Source: an uncultured Lachnospiraceae bacterium
GTDB taxonomy: Bacteria > Bacillota > Clostridia > Lachnospirales > Lachnospiraceae
Direction: 5' to 3'
NCBI GenBank assembly: GCA_947588995.1
Contig: CANPZI010000019.1
Location: 1 to 54,233 of the forward strand
DNA length: 54,233 nt
Part shown: in pieces, positions 1 to 16,304 of the stretch
Layout: each line of letters starts with the position of its first letter
Position numbering within the stretch: the first letter of the stretch is position 1
Made by a program: the position numbers and the translations under genes
Notes under the pieces: model-generated
Databases searched by the model: none
Told to the model about the DNA's origin: nothing
Seen by the model: only the letters and a program-made list of their open reading frames with translations

Positions 1-185
1 CTCTATATCCACTCATGTATCTGTTTGGGAAAAACAGTATGCCCGATGTGGATAATCTATTGACTTCATTCTATCAGCTAGATGACGAAGCAAGAAAAGA
101 AGTTGTAGAAACAATACGTTTTAAGCTGCAATATCACACTGATCCCGAAAGAGCGGAACAGGTAAAACAAATCAAAGGTTGGTAA
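1..185 (+). CDS. C-terminal fragment of an unrecognised protein
   Basis: An open frame runs in from the left edge (first full codon at position 3) and stops at TAA 183-185, giving about 60 residues that end in KQIKGW. The segment QLDDEARKEVVETI resembles the last helices of small XRE-type regulators, but this is only an impression and I do not recognise the family. The gene is on the opposite strand to the tuf block and is visibly more AT-rich than what follows. Its stop codon lies inside the left arm of a perfect 23-bp inverted repeat. Confidence 0.55.
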   Translation, partial: LYPLMYLFGKNSMPDVDNLLTSFYQLDDEARKEVVETIRFKLQYHTDPERAEQVKQIKGW

Positions 186-254
186 TAGTATAACTCCGAT
201 GAAATGGTGCCAAATTTCATCGGAGTTATACTATTATGGCACCGTTTTGGCACC
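183..254. repeat. Perfect 23-bp inverted repeat with nested GGTGCC repeats
   Basis: Positions 183-205 and 214-236 are exact reverse complements over 23 bp, with the 8-base loop GGTGCCAA. The loop is complementary to TTGGCACC at 247-254 and partly to GGCACC at 238-243, so a pseudoknot or alternative pairing is possible. No T-run follows either arm, so this is not a standard intrinsic terminator. It may be the end of a mobile element or a structured RNA 3' end. Confidence 0.7.
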
Positions 255-290
255 GCTTTCCACTTTTTCGTTGCTTCAAAATTTAAGAAA

Positions 291-316
291 GGGCTTCCCT
301 ATTTTTAGGAAAGCCC
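291..316 (-). terminator. Intrinsic terminator of the str operon (after tuf)
   Basis: On the minus strand a GGGCTTTCC / GGGAAGCCC hairpin with an AT-rich loop is followed by TTTCTT. It begins 24 bases after the tuf stop codon and is the expected end of rpsL-rpsG-fusA-tuf. Confidence 0.8.
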
Positions 317-339
317 CATAAAATCCAGCTTTTTACTGA

Positions 340-1527
340 TTACTCAATGATCGTAGCCACACGACCAGATCCTACGGTACGTCCACCCTCACGGATCGCG
401 AACGTAAGACCCTGCTCCATAGCGATCGGGTGAATCAGCTCGATGGTCATCTCTACGTTATCGCCGGGCATGCACATCTCCGTGCCTGCAGGAAGGTTGC
501 ATACACCCGTGATGTCCGTGGTTCTGAAGTAGAACTGCGGTCTGTAGTTGTTGAAGAAAGGTGTATGACGACCGCCCTCGTCCTTGGTCAGGACGTATAC
601 CTGCGCCGTAAATTTCTTATGGCAGGTAACCGTGCCGGGCTTTGCGAGAACCTGTCCTCTCTCGATATCGGTTCTCTGGATACCACGAAGCAGAACACCG
701 ATGTTATCACCGGCCTGTGCCTCATCCAGCAGCTTACGGAACATCTCGATACCGGTTACAACGGACTTCTGCGTCTCCTCCTTGACACCGATGATCTCAA
801 CTTCATCGGACATATGCAGGACGCCGCGCTCTACTCTACCGGTAGCAACCGTACCACGGCCCGTGATGGAGAAGACATCCTCGATAGGCATCAGGAAAGG
901 CTTATCCGTATCACGCTGAGGATCCGGGATATAGGAATCAACGGTATCCATCAGCTCCATGATCTTGTCGCCCCACTCGCCCTTAGGATCCTCCAGAGCC
1001 TTCAGCGCGGAACCCTTGATGATCGGGCAGCCCGTGAACTCGTACTCTTCCAGCTGCTCGGTGATCTCCATCTCAACCAGCTCCAGCAGCTCGGGATCGT
1101 CTACCATATCGCACTTGTTCATGAATACTACGATATAGGGAACGCCGACCTGACGGGACAGCAGGATGTGCTCCTTGGTCTGCGCCATAACGCCGTCGGT
1201 AGCCGCTACAACGAGGATCGCGCCATCCATCTGCGCCGCACCGGTGATCATGTTCTTAACGTAGTCGGCATGGCCGGGGCAGTCAACGTGAGCGTAGTGT
1301 CTCTTCTCCGTCTCGTACTCAACGTGAGCGGTAGAGATCGTGATACCTCTCTCTCTCTCCTCGGGAGCCTTATCGATATTCTCGAAATCCGTTGCCACGT
1401 TACCCGCAACACGCTCAGCCAGCACCTTGGTGATCGCTGCGGTCAGGGTTGTCTTACCATGGTCTACGTGACCAATGGTGCCAATATTACAATGGGGTTT
1501 GGTTCTTTCAAACTTAGCTTTAGCCAT
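340..1527 (-). CDS. tuf: Translation elongation factor Tu
   Basis: Cytoplasmic GTPase that delivers aminoacyl-tRNA to the ribosomal A site. The 395-residue protein has the expected family length. Its GTPase motifs are P-loop GHVDHGKTT near residue 19, DCPGH near 82, and NKCD near 137; the C-terminal beta-barrel domains end in VATIIE. The ATG is preceded by AAGGAGG at a good distance. It is the last gene of the str operon, 107 bases after fusA, and that gap holds a near-consensus promoter of its own, so tuf can be expressed above the level of the upstream genes. An intrinsic terminator follows. Confidence 0.98.
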   Translation of the reverse strand: MAKAKFERTKPHCNIGTIGHVDHGKTTLTAAITKVLAERVAGNVATDFENIDKAPEERERGITISTAHVEYETEKRHYAHVDCPGHADYVKNMITGAAQMDGAILVVAATDGVMAQTKEHILLSRQVGVPYIVVFMNKCDMVDDPELLELVEMEITEQLEEYEFTGCPIIKGSALKALEDPKGEWGDKIMELMDTVDSYIPDPQRDTDKPFLMPIEDVFSITGRGTVATGRVERGVLHMSDEVEIIGVKEETQKSVVTGIEMFRKLLDEAQAGDNIGVLLRGIQRTDIERGQVLAKPGTVTCHKKFTAQVYVLTKDEGGRHTPFFNNYRPQFYFRTTDITGVCNLPAGTEMCMPGDNVEMTIELIHPIAMEQGLTFAIREGGRTVGSGRVATIIE

Positions 1528-1591
1528 TTCTAAAGTCCTCCTTAAAAAATAGATAAATTTTTAATAGTTTCTGCACAATCAGCTATCTTTG

Positions 1592-1620
1592 ATTATATTA
1601 AAGATTGCCAATATTTTCAA
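1592..1620 (-). promoter_or_regulatory. SigA-type promoter for tuf
   Basis: On the minus strand TTGAAA and TATAAT are separated by exactly 17 bases. It sits in the fusA-tuf gap, about 65 bases upstream of the tuf start codon. Confidence 0.8.
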
Positions 1621-1634
1621 GTATTATCTCAAAT

Positions 1635-3752
1635 TTACTTTGCTTTTGCCGCCAGGACCTTTTCCTGTACGTTCTTGGGCACCTGCTCGTACTTCTCGAA
1701 GAACATGGAGTAGTTGCCTCGTCCCTGTGTCTTGGAGCGCAGGTCGGTGGAATAACCGAACATCTCGGCAAGCGGTACATAACCTTTCACCATCTTGCCG
1801 CCGCCGATATCCTCCATACCCTCAATACGTCCGCGGCGGGAGTTGATATCGCCGATGACATCGCCCATATACTCTTCAGGCATCGTCACTTCGACTTTCA
1901 TGATCGGCTCAAGCAGCACGGGGTTGGCTTTCTTCATAGCCTCCTTGAAGCACATGGATCCCGCGATGTGGAACGCCATCTCGGAGGAGTCGACCTCATG
2001 ATAGGAGCCGTCGTACACGTTGGCATGCACGCCCAGTACCGGGAAGCCTCCCAGGATGCCGGCTTTTGCCGCCTCCTCGATACCCTCGCCGACCGCGGGG
2101 ATATACTCTTTCGGGATCGCGCCGCCGACTACGGTAGACTCGTACTTGAACGTCTCCTCGCCGTTGGGATCCATAGGCTCGAATTTAACTTTACAGTGAC
2201 CGTACTGACCACGGCCGCCGGACTGCTTGGCGTACTTGTACTCCTGATCGACAGGTTTGGTGAAAGTCTCCTTGTAGGCAACCTGAGGTGCGCCCACGTT
2301 TGCCTCCACCTTGTACTCACGCAGCAGACGATCCACGATGATCTCCAGATGCAGCTCGCCCATACCGGCGATGATGGTCTGCCCTGTCTCCGGATCGGTG
2401 TGCGCGCGGAAAGTAGGATCTTCCTCCGCCAGCTTTGCCAGTGCCTCGCCCATCTTGCCCTGTCCGGCTTTGGTCTTGGGCTCGATTGCCAGCTCGATAA
2501 CCGGCTCCGGGAACTCCATGGACTCCAGGATAACCGGATGCTGCTCGTCGCAGATCGTGTCGCCGGTGGTGGTGAGTTTGAAGCCTACCGCCGCGGCGAT
2601 ATCGCCGGAATATACCTTGTCCAGCTCCGCCCTCTTGTTGGCGTGCATCTGCAGGATACGTCCTACACGTTCTTTCTTGTCTTTCGTCGCGTTCAGCACG
2701 TAGGAACCGGAGTTCAGCGTGCCGGAATATACGCGGAAGAAAGCCAGTTTGCCGACGAACGGATCCGCCATGATCTTGAACGCCAGCGCCGCAAAAGGCT
2801 CGTCGTCGGAGGAATGTCTCTCGACTTCGTTGCCCTCCGGATCCACGCCCTTGATCGCGGGGATGTCCGTAGGTGCCGGCATATACTCAAGGATCGCGTC
2901 CAGAAGCTTCTGTACGCCCTTGTTTCTGTAAGCGGAACCGCAGCATACGGGAACTGCCGTACATTCGCACGTGCCCTTGCGCAGCGCTTTCTTCATCTCT
3001 TCCACGGAAGGCTCCTCGCCCTCCAGATACATCATCGTGAGATCATCGTCCAGTTCGCAGACTTTCTCGACGAGTTCCTCGCGGTATTTGGCAGCCTCGT
3101 CCGCCATGTCGGCGGGGATGTCCGTCACCGTGATGTCTTCGCCTTTCTCATCGTTATAGATGTAGGCTTTCATCTCGAATAAGTCGATGATTCCCTTGAA
3201 ATCGTCCTCCTTGCCGATCGGCAGCTGCAGGACGATCGCGTTTTTACCTAATCTTGTTCTGATCTGATCTACCGCACCATAGAAATTCGCGCCCAGGATA
3301 TCCATCTTATTGATGAACGCCATTCTCGGTACATTGTAGGTATCAGCCTGTCTCCATACGTTCTCTGACTGCGGCTCTACACCGCCCTTAGCACAAAATA
3401 CGCCTACGGCGCCGTCGAGCACACGAAGGGAACGCTCAACTTCTACCGTAAAGTCAACGTGGCCGGGCGTATCAATGATATTGATACGGTGCTCCAGCGC
3501 ACCCGGCTTGGGCTTGCAGTTCTCTTCCAGCGTCCAGTGGCATGTGGTAGCGGCTGATGTGATCGTGATACCACGCTCCTGCTCCTGCTCCATCCAGTCC
3601 ATGGTAGCCGTGCCTTCGTGAGTATCACCGATCTTGTAGTTGACACCGGTATAATACAGGATACGCTCGGTCAATGTGGTCTTGCCGGCATCGATGTGAG
3701 CCATAATACCTATATTTCTGGTTCTCTCCAGCGGATATTCTCTTCCAGCCAA
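1635..3752 (-). CDS. fusA: Translation elongation factor G
   Basis: GTPase that drives translocation on the ribosome and, with RRF, recycling. The 705-residue protein has the usual length. It shows AHIDAGKTT near residue 17, IDTPGHVDF near 93, NKMD near 147, and the EF-G domains IV and V to the C-terminus. It lies between rpsG and tuf in the str operon. The start codon is TTG (3752-3750), chosen because a strong AAGGAGG lies 8 bases upstream and the first residues [15 protein letters not shown] match EF-G; no in-frame ATG fits. A weak start codon may hold EF-G synthesis below that of its neighbours (inference). Confidence 0.97.
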   Translation of the reverse strand: MAGREYPLERTRNIGIMAHIDAGKTTLTERILYYTGVNYKIGDTHEGTATMDWMEQEQERGITITSAATTCHWTLEENCKPKPGALEHRINIIDTPGHVDFTVEVERSLRVLDGAVGVFCAKGGVEPQSENVWRQADTYNVPRMAFINKMDILGANFYGAVDQIRTRLGKNAIVLQLPIGKEDDFKGIIDLFEMKAYIYNDEKGEDITVTDIPADMADEAAKYREELVEKVCELDDDLTMMYLEGEEPSVEEMKKALRKGTCECTAVPVCCGSAYRNKGVQKLLDAILEYMPAPTDIPAIKGVDPEGNEVERHSSDDEPFAALAFKIMADPFVGKLAFFRVYSGTLNSGSYVLNATKDKKERVGRILQMHANKRAELDKVYSGDIAAAVGFKLTTTGDTICDEQHPVILESMEFPEPVIELAIEPKTKAGQGKMGEALAKLAEEDPTFRAHTDPETGQTIIAGMGELHLEIIVDRLLREYKVEANVGAPQVAYKETFTKPVDQEYKYAKQSGGRGQYGHCKVKFEPMDPNGEETFKYESTVVGGAIPKEYIPAVGEGIEEAAKAGILGGFPVLGVHANVYDGSYHEVDSSEMAFHIAGSMCFKEAMKKANPVLLEPIMKVEVTMPEEYMGDVIGDINSRRGRIEGMEDIGGGKMVKGYVPLAEMFGYSTDLRSKTQGRGNYSMFFEKYEQVPKNVQEKVLAAKAK

Positions 3753-3793
3753 GGTTTTTTCCTCCTTATCTTATTCCCAAAACACGGATGCTG

Positions 3794-4297
<504 letters not shown>

Positions 4298-4440
4298 TCA
4301 GTCTATGCTTGCTCCGCGACAATAGATCATCGGTACTCACATGTGTCCTCTAATTCAATGTGTTCGTGCGGTCTCTATAAAACCAGGAATACCAACACTA
4401 AATTAGTTCTGTTTGTGGTCGAAAATCTGACTCCTTTAAC

Positions 4441-4854
4441 CTATTTTTTCGGTCGCTTAGCGCCATACTTGGAGCGCGCCTGCTTCCTGTTGGCAACGCC
4501 TGCGGTATCCAGCGTACCTCTGATGATGTGGTATCTCGTACCGGGCAGATCCTTTACCCTGCCGCCACGGATCAGAACAACGCTGTGCTCCTGCAGATTG
4601 TGGCCTTCGCCGGGAATGTAGCTCGTCACTTCGATCCCGTTGGAAAGACGTACTCTGGCAATCTTTCTGAGCGCCGAGTTAGGCTTTTTAGGAGTTGCTG
4701 TCTTGACAGCGGTGCAGACACCTCTCTTCTGCGGGGAAGCCGTGTCGATCGCTGTCTTGTGAAGGGAATTGTATCCTTTCAGCAGGGCAGGCGCCGTTGA
4801 CTTCTTGACGGATGTCTGACGTCCTTTTCTGACTAACTGGTTAAATGTTGGCAT
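4441..4854 (-). CDS. rpsL: 30S ribosomal protein S12
   Basis: Decoding-centre ribosomal protein, 137 residues from [13 protein letters not shown] to the basic tail GAKRPKK. The start is ATG at 4854 rather than the in-frame GTG three codons earlier, because GGAGG lies 7 bases upstream of the ATG and S12 proteins begin MPT. The loops whose mutation gives streptomycin resistance (TPKKPNS and GEGHNLQEH regions) have wild-type lysines. It is the first gene of the str operon behind a clear SigA promoter. Confidence 0.98.
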   Translation of the reverse strand: MPTFNQLVRKGRQTSVKKSTAPALLKGYNSLHKTAIDTASPQKRGVCTAVKTATPKKPNSALRKIARVRLSNGIEVTSYIPGEGHNLQEHSVVLIRGGRVKDLPGTRYHIIRGTLDTAGVANRKQARSKYGAKRPKK

Positions 4855-4880
4855 TCGTTTCACCTCCTGTGGTAGATAAT

Positions 4881-4909
4881 ATAATAGTAGAAAGCGGTGC
4901 CCGTGTAAA
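4881..4909 (-). promoter_or_regulatory. SigA-type promoter of the str operon
   Basis: On the minus strand TTTACA and TATTAT are separated by 17 bases. It lies between the rpoC terminator and rpsL, so the str operon is transcribed independently of rpoBC. Confidence 0.8.
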
Positions 4910-4938
4910 CAAACTGAAACACGCTTTGCGGATTTCGC

Positions 4939-4987
4939 AAAAAAGCATTCACGTGCACACTAAATTAGTATACTTGCACGTGAATGC
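4939..4987 (-). terminator. Intrinsic terminator of rpoBC
   Basis: A perfect 13-bp stem (4945-4957 with 4975-4987) with a 17-base loop is followed on the minus strand by six T residues. It lies 43 bases after the rpoC stop. Confidence 0.9.
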
Positions 4988-5029
4988 CTTGTCAATACAT
5001 TTTTTTCGTCAAAGTGCCGTTTTTCAGGC

Positions 5030-8833
<3,804 letters not shown>

Positions 8834-8863
8834 CTTCTATCACCATGCTCCTTCCAGATTATT

Positions 8864-12742
<3,879 letters not shown>

Positions 12743-12834
12743 CGACAATTTCACCCCGTTCTTTATGATTTATGGCTTATCCGGCGGCAGATACCGCTCA
12801 AATAAGCAGACCACACCACAATAGTGCATCTTAT

Positions 12835-12864
12835 ATTGTACTACAAGCCCTTTGGGAGAGTCAA
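12835..12864 (-). promoter_or_regulatory. Internal SigA-type promoter for rpoBC
   Basis: On the minus strand TTGACT and TACAAT are 18 bases apart. It lies downstream of the rplL-rpoB hairpins and gives a leader of about 80 bases, so rpoBC can be made independently of rplJL. Confidence 0.75.
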
Positions 12865-12899
12865 CAACTAATTTCAGAAAATGTGAGAGAATTGATAAG

Positions 12900-12973
12900 A
12901 AAAAAAATCGCCCCGGCAGACAAGCACAAAACCGCTCATGCCGGCCGCGTACGCTTTCGGCAATGAACGGTTT
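12900..12973 (-). terminator. Possible attenuator between rplL and rpoB
   Basis: Two mutually exclusive minus-strand hairpins can form. One pairs 12929-12943 with 12958-12973. The other pairs TGCCGG (12913-12918) with CCGGCA (12939-12944) and is followed, 5 bases later, by eight T residues (12900-12907). The second has terminator geometry. This fits the known need to reduce rpoBC transcription relative to rplJL. Confidence 0.5.
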
Positions 12974-13011
12974 CCTCTGCTTATTTACTTATGGGCAAAA
13001 GACCCGGCGGA

Positions 13012-13395
13012 TTACTTCAGCGTAACCTTAGCGCCCTCGGCCTCCAGCTTAGCCTTGATATCGTCTGCCTCCTCCTTGGAAGCGCCCTCCTTGACTACCT
13101 TCGGCGCGGAATCTACCAGATCCTTCGCCTCTTTCAGACCCAGGCCTGTAGCCTCACGGACTACCTTGATTACCTTAACCTTGTTCGGGCCGACATCGGT
13201 CAGCTCTACGTCGAACTCCGTCTTCTCCTCAGCTGCCGCCGCGCCGCCGTCACCGCCTGCCGCTGCCGCCACGACAACGCCTGCAGCCGCGGATACGCCG
13301 AACTCCTCCTCGCATGCCTTTACCAGATCGTTCAACTCCAGTACCGTCAGCTCTTTGATCGCATCAATGATTTCCTGCGTAGATAATTTTGCCAT
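13012..13395 (-). CDS. rplL: 50S ribosomal protein L7/L12
   Basis: Multicopy stalk protein that recruits translational GTPases. The 127 residues show the N-terminal dimerisation helix ([14 protein letters not shown]), an Ala/Gly-rich hinge near residues 37-52, and the C-terminal domain with [16 protein letters not shown]. The ATG has a strong GGAGG upstream. It follows rplJ by 65 bases and shares the L10 leader-controlled transcript. Confidence 0.98.
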   Translation of the reverse strand: MAKLSTQEIIDAIKELTVLELNDLVKACEEEFGVSAAAGVVVAAAAGGDGGAAAAEEKTEFDVELTDVGPNKVKVIKVVREATGLGLKEAKDLVDSAPKVVKEGASKEEADDIKAKLEAEGAKVTLK

Positions 13396-13460
13396 GATTG
13401 TTTACCTCCGTTCCATTTCTTCTTATTCCTGAAAATTTTCTGTTATTGATTCGCTGTTTC

Positions 13461-14114
13461 TTATTCCGCCGCGGGTGTTTCCGCAGGAGCGGGCGTCTCG
13501 GCTTCTGCCGCGGGAGCCGCAGCCTCTGCCTCCGCAGGAGCGGGTGCCTCGGCTTCTGCCGGAGTCTCAGCCGCGGGCGCCTCTGCCGGTGCTTCCTCGG
13601 CCGCGGATGCCTCCGCCGCGCTCTCGGACGCGCCGCCCTTGTCCGCCAGCTGCTTCATCACGCGGGCGAAGTTGGCGATCGGAGACTGGATGCTTCCAAG
13701 CAGCTTGGAGAGCAGTTCCTCTCTGGAAGGAATCCTGGAGATGTTCTCGATCCCCTTGGCGTCATATGCCACGCCTTCCACAACGCCGCCCTTGATCTCA
13801 AGCGCTTCCGCCGTCTTGGCGAATTTGCAAAGCACTCTCGCGGGTGCCGTCGCGTCGTCCCTGGAGACAGCCATCGCACTCGGGCCTGCCAGATACGTGG
13901 TCAGGGGTTCATAGTCCGTGCCCTTGAATGCGAAATTCATCATCGTGTTCTTGTAAACCTTGTAGGTGATGCCCGCTTCGCGAAGCTGTCTGCGAAGTTC
14001 CGTATCCTGCTCTACCGTGAGTCCGCGGTGATCGACCAGAACGACGGACTGCGCATCCTTGATGGAAGCCGAGATCTCGTCTACGACAGGTTTTTTCAGT
14101 TCGACCTTTGCCAT
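13461..14114 (-). CDS. rplJ: 50S ribosomal protein L10 with long Ala/Pro/Glu tail
   Basis: Stalk base protein that anchors L7/L12 to 23S rRNA. The start at MAKVELKKPVV (14114) is fixed by AAGGAGG 8 bases upstream; a longer open frame runs back into the leader RNA and is not coding. Residues 1-160 are ordinary L10, including VDHRGLTVEQ and the C-terminal L12-binding helix. Residues 161-217 are an extra tail made almost only of Ala, Glu and Pro. L10 is usually about 165-175 residues, so the tail is roughly 45-50 residues of extension. Expression is under the L10 leader. Confidence 0.96.
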   Translation of the reverse strand: MAKVELKKPVVDEISASIKDAQSVVLVDHRGLTVEQDTELRRQLREAGITYKVYKNTMMNFAFKGTDYEPLTTYLAGPSAMAVSRDDATAPARVLCKFAKTAEALEIKGGVVEGVAYDAKGIENISRIPSREELLSKLLGSIQSPIANFARVMKQLADKGGASESAAEASAAEEAPAEAPAAETPAEAEAPAPAEAEAAAPAAEAETPAPAETPAAE

Positions 14115-14160
14115 TACATTTACCTCCTTATAGATTTTGCGCCGATAGGAGTCTTCTATA

Positions 14161-14195
14161 ACAATAACAAAATCCTCCCCAAAGACAGGGGAGGA
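14161..14195 (-). terminator. Terminator hairpin inside the L10 leader
   Basis: An 8-bp GC-rich stem (14173-14180 with 14188-14195) with a 7-base loop is followed on the minus strand by TTTTGTTATTG. It lies between the conserved L10-binding part of the leader and rplJ, so it can act as an attenuator. Confidence 0.75.
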
Positions 14196-14280
14196 CTCAA
14201 TCTGCAAAGCAACTCATCTCCTCGGTAGGCGGTATCCTTACGCCGGCATTACGGCACCTACTGTCTTCGGCATGGTTTTT
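14161..14280 (-). ncRNA. Ribosomal protein L10 leader
   Basis: The minus-strand leader contains CCGAAGACAGTAGGTGCC, then CCTACCGAGGAG, and then a terminator hairpin. This is the layout of the Firmicute L10 leader to which L10(L12)4 binds to repress its own operon. It lies directly downstream of the rplJ promoter and about 50 bases before the start codon. Confidence 0.85.
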
Positions 14281-14292
14281 ACAACCTTGGAC

Positions 14293-14322
14293 ACTATAAC
14301 ACATATTGCGGCAGGCTGTCAA
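14293..14322 (-). promoter_or_regulatory. SigA-type promoter of rplJL
   Basis: On the minus strand TTGACA and TATAGT are 18 bases apart. The promoter lies inside the last codons of the upstream coiled-coil gene, and that gene's TAG stop is part of the -10 box. Confidence 0.85.
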
Positions 14323-14758
14323 CCGCTTTTTTCTCACCGGAGCGCATTTCTTCCTCCGCCGCCGCTTCTCTCGCGATCTGTTCCTCTTCGGCCTGCTCTT
14401 TCAGCTTCTCGATCTCCTCCGCGATCTGCTCCTGCAGCTCCTCCTCGGCGTCGTCGAATTTCTCCAGAAGCTTCTTCCACTCCTCCTGGGTATACTCCTG
14501 CGCGCCGATCGCAATCTTCGGCTGGATTGTGCCGTGCCTGATGCGGTCGATCATCTCCTCCATGTGCTCCTTGATCTGCGTGCGGTAATCTTCATCCGTC
14601 ACTTTCTCCGCGCCGGCGCCTGTCTCCTCAGCCGCGCTCTGATCCGCCTGCGACTTCAGGACATCGCCAAAACCCGCGCCCGTTTTCGCGCCGCTTCTGC
14701 CCGCGGTCTGCCCGGCAGCCGCAGGGCGGTTATTGGTAATCCGTGCATAATCTGACAT
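14294..14758 (-). CDS. Hypothetical coiled-coil protein
   Basis: A 154-residue protein with no signal peptide or membrane segment. The first 50 residues are Ala/Gly/Gln-rich and contain GFGDVLKSQ. The middle holds IQPKIAIGAQEYTQEEW. Residues about 85-140 are a charged, Glu-rich helix likely to be a coiled coil. The start at MSDYARI is preferred because AAAGGAG overlaps the earlier in-frame ATG but sits 9 bases before this one. It lies between capA and rplJ on the same strand. The IGAQEYTQEEW block looks like a conserved small family in Lachnospiraceae, but I know no function. Confidence 0.75.
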   Translation of the reverse strand: MSDYARITNNRPAAAGQTAGRSGAKTGAGFGDVLKSQADQSAAEETGAGAEKVTDEDYRTQIKEHMEEMIDRIRHGTIQPKIAIGAQEYTQEEWKKLLEKFDDAEEELQEQIAEEIEKLKEQAEEEQIAREAAAEEEMRSGEKKAVDSLPQYVL

Positions 14759-14900
14759 ATGTGTCATCTCCTTTTGCGTTTCTCTTTGCCGGCGCGATCC
14801 GCTTTGCCCCTCATCCGTCGGCGGCGCACCGTCGCCACAGTGTGTCCTCTTTCAGGATATATCGGCAGCCCGGCGGCATAGCATAAGCCCTCGCCGCGCC

Positions 14901-16172
14901 TCACCAGCTCACCCATCCCTCTTCATCGATCTGCACGTCCGGGGATATGCCGCGCAGATACGCGAGCACCCGCGCTTTCTCCTCCCCGTCAAGCAGCGTC
15001 GTCCGGCTGCCGCTCTGCAGACAGGGGATAAACCGGCAGCTCTTCAGCCCGTTTTCATCCAGCGAGATCCTGACCATCCCCGTGTCGATCGTCTTGGAGT
15101 TGAACCAAAAATTACCCAGGCTGTACACTACCGGCACGCCGCCCACGACGTCGATCCGCTGCAGGCAGTGCGGGTGGCTGCCGATGATCAGGTCCGCGCC
15201 CGCCTCCGCCAACGCCGCCGCCTGCTCCTCCTGCGCCCAGTCGGTCGCCTCCTGATTCTCCGTTCCCCAGTGGATATAGGCAATCACGAAATCATTGTCC
15301 GCGGCGGCCTCCCTGACCGTCTCGATCAGGTTGTCGCCGTTCCAGCAGCGGAACACGCCGGGCGTCGTGTCCGTCGCCCCTCTGGTGTCCGGGTTGTCCA
15401 GCCGCTCGATCTGTGTCGCGGACACGACGGCGATCTTGAGATTATTGATGATATAGCAGACCGGCCGGCGCGCTTCGGCCAGATCGCGTCCCGCCCCGAC
15501 ATAGACGATTCCCGCGCCTGTCAGCGTCTCCATCGTGTCGAGCAGGGCCGCCTCACCGTAATCGTAGGCATGGTTGTTGGCCAACGACACGAGATCCACG
15601 CCGAGTTCGTTCAGATAAGAGACCGACGAGACGGGCGCGCGGAACGTAAACTGTTTGTCCGCGGTCGCCTCTCCTCTGTCGGAATAGGGAAACTCGTTGT
15701 TCAGCATCATGACGTCGACGCTCTGCATCTCCGCGATCAGCGCGGGATCAAGGCCGTACGTGATGTCCCCGCCGTTCTGCGCGACCCGCGCCATCACCGC
15801 GTAGTTGTCGTCGAAGAGAATATCCCCCGCGAACGCGAACGTCACCTCGTCGGGACTCGCCGCATCCTTGGCGTAGATATTATGCTCTACCATGTACGCG
15901 GGATCATTCAGGATATCGGCGTACCTGTCGTTGACGGTGATGATCTCCTCGATCTGCGTCTCCTCGGCCTCCCTGCCCCGCTCCACCACTTCCCTGGTCA
16001 GCTGAAAATGGCTGTCCGCCGTCTCGGCCGGCGCCATGACCCACAGATAGGCCGCCATGCCCGCGATCCCCGCCGCCACCACCGGACACAGCGTCAGGAG
16101 AAAAGGCTTCAGAAAGCTGCTGCCAAAATGTGTTTTTTTCTGTTGTCTGCGTTTCTTTCTGCGATTACTCAT
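14901..16172 (-). CDS. CapA-family membrane-anchored metallophosphatase-like protein
   Basis: A 423-residue protein. After a very basic N-terminus (SNRRKKRRQQKK) there is one membrane segment near residues 25-48 (LTLCPVVAAGIAGMAAYLWVM), and the rest should be outside the cell. The extracytoplasmic part is the CapA/PgsA fold: FAGDILFDDN, LNNEFPYSDRG, SLANNHAYDYG, HWGTENQ and GSHPHCLQ supply the metal-binding Asp/Asn/His set. Family members take part in poly-gamma-glutamate capsule formation or resemble calcineurin-like phosphatases. No pgs neighbours are present, so the substrate is unknown. The ATG lacks a Shine-Dalgarno and lies 7 bases after a TACAAT box, so the message may be leaderless. 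An upstream in-frame TTG is the alternative start. Confidence 0.85.
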   Translation of the reverse strand: MSNRRKKRRQQKKTHFGSSFLKPFLLTLCPVVAAGIAGMAAYLWVMAPAETADSHFQLTREVVERGREAEETQIEEIITVNDRYADILNDPAYMVEHNIYAKDAASPDEVTFAFAGDILFDDNYAVMARVAQNGGDITYGLDPALIAEMQSVDVMMLNNEFPYSDRGEATADKQFTFRAPVSSVSYLNELGVDLVSLANNHAYDYGEAALLDTMETLTGAGIVYVGAGRDLAEARRPVCYIINNLKIAVVSATQIERLDNPDTRGATDTTPGVFRCWNGDNLIETVREAAADNDFVIAYIHWGTENQEATDWAQEEQAAALAEAGADLIIGSHPHCLQRIDVVGGVPVVYSLGNFWFNSKTIDTGMVRISLDENGLKSCRFIPCLQSGSRTTLLDGEEKARVLAYLRGISPDVQIDEEGWVSW

Positions 16173-16178
16173 ATGCTG

Positions 16179-16208
16179 ATTGTAGCATATCCCGGCCACT
16201 GTCCGCAA
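16179..16208 (-). promoter_or_regulatory. Candidate SigA promoter of the capA-like gene
   Basis: On the minus strand TTGCGG and TACAAT are separated by 18 bases. The expected start of transcription falls at or within two bases of the gene's ATG. Confidence 0.5.
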
Positions 16209-16237
16209 GCCGCGCACCCTGCATAACAAAATGAAAC

Positions 16238-16274
16238 AAAAAAGACGGCGTCCTTTTCCGGTACACCGTCTTTT
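16238..16274 (-). terminator. Intrinsic terminator after rplA
   Basis: On the minus strand AGACGGTGT pairs with ACGCCGTCT (one G-T pair) and is followed by TTTTTT. It ends the rpmG-secE-nusG-rplK-rplA transcript before the capA-like gene. The opposite strand also has TTTT after the stem. Confidence 0.85.
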
Positions 16275-16304
16275 GTCCGTATCCTGTTGATGACACAGCG
16301 TGAA

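Noticed and set aside
1605..3182. 525-codon open frame antisense to fusA
   Set aside because: Complete overlap with EF-G and no recognisable motif.
14115..14207. N-terminal extension of L10 into the leader
   Set aside because: The open frame continues, but the strong AAGGAGG and the family start both point to 14114, and the upstream part is the L10 leader RNA.
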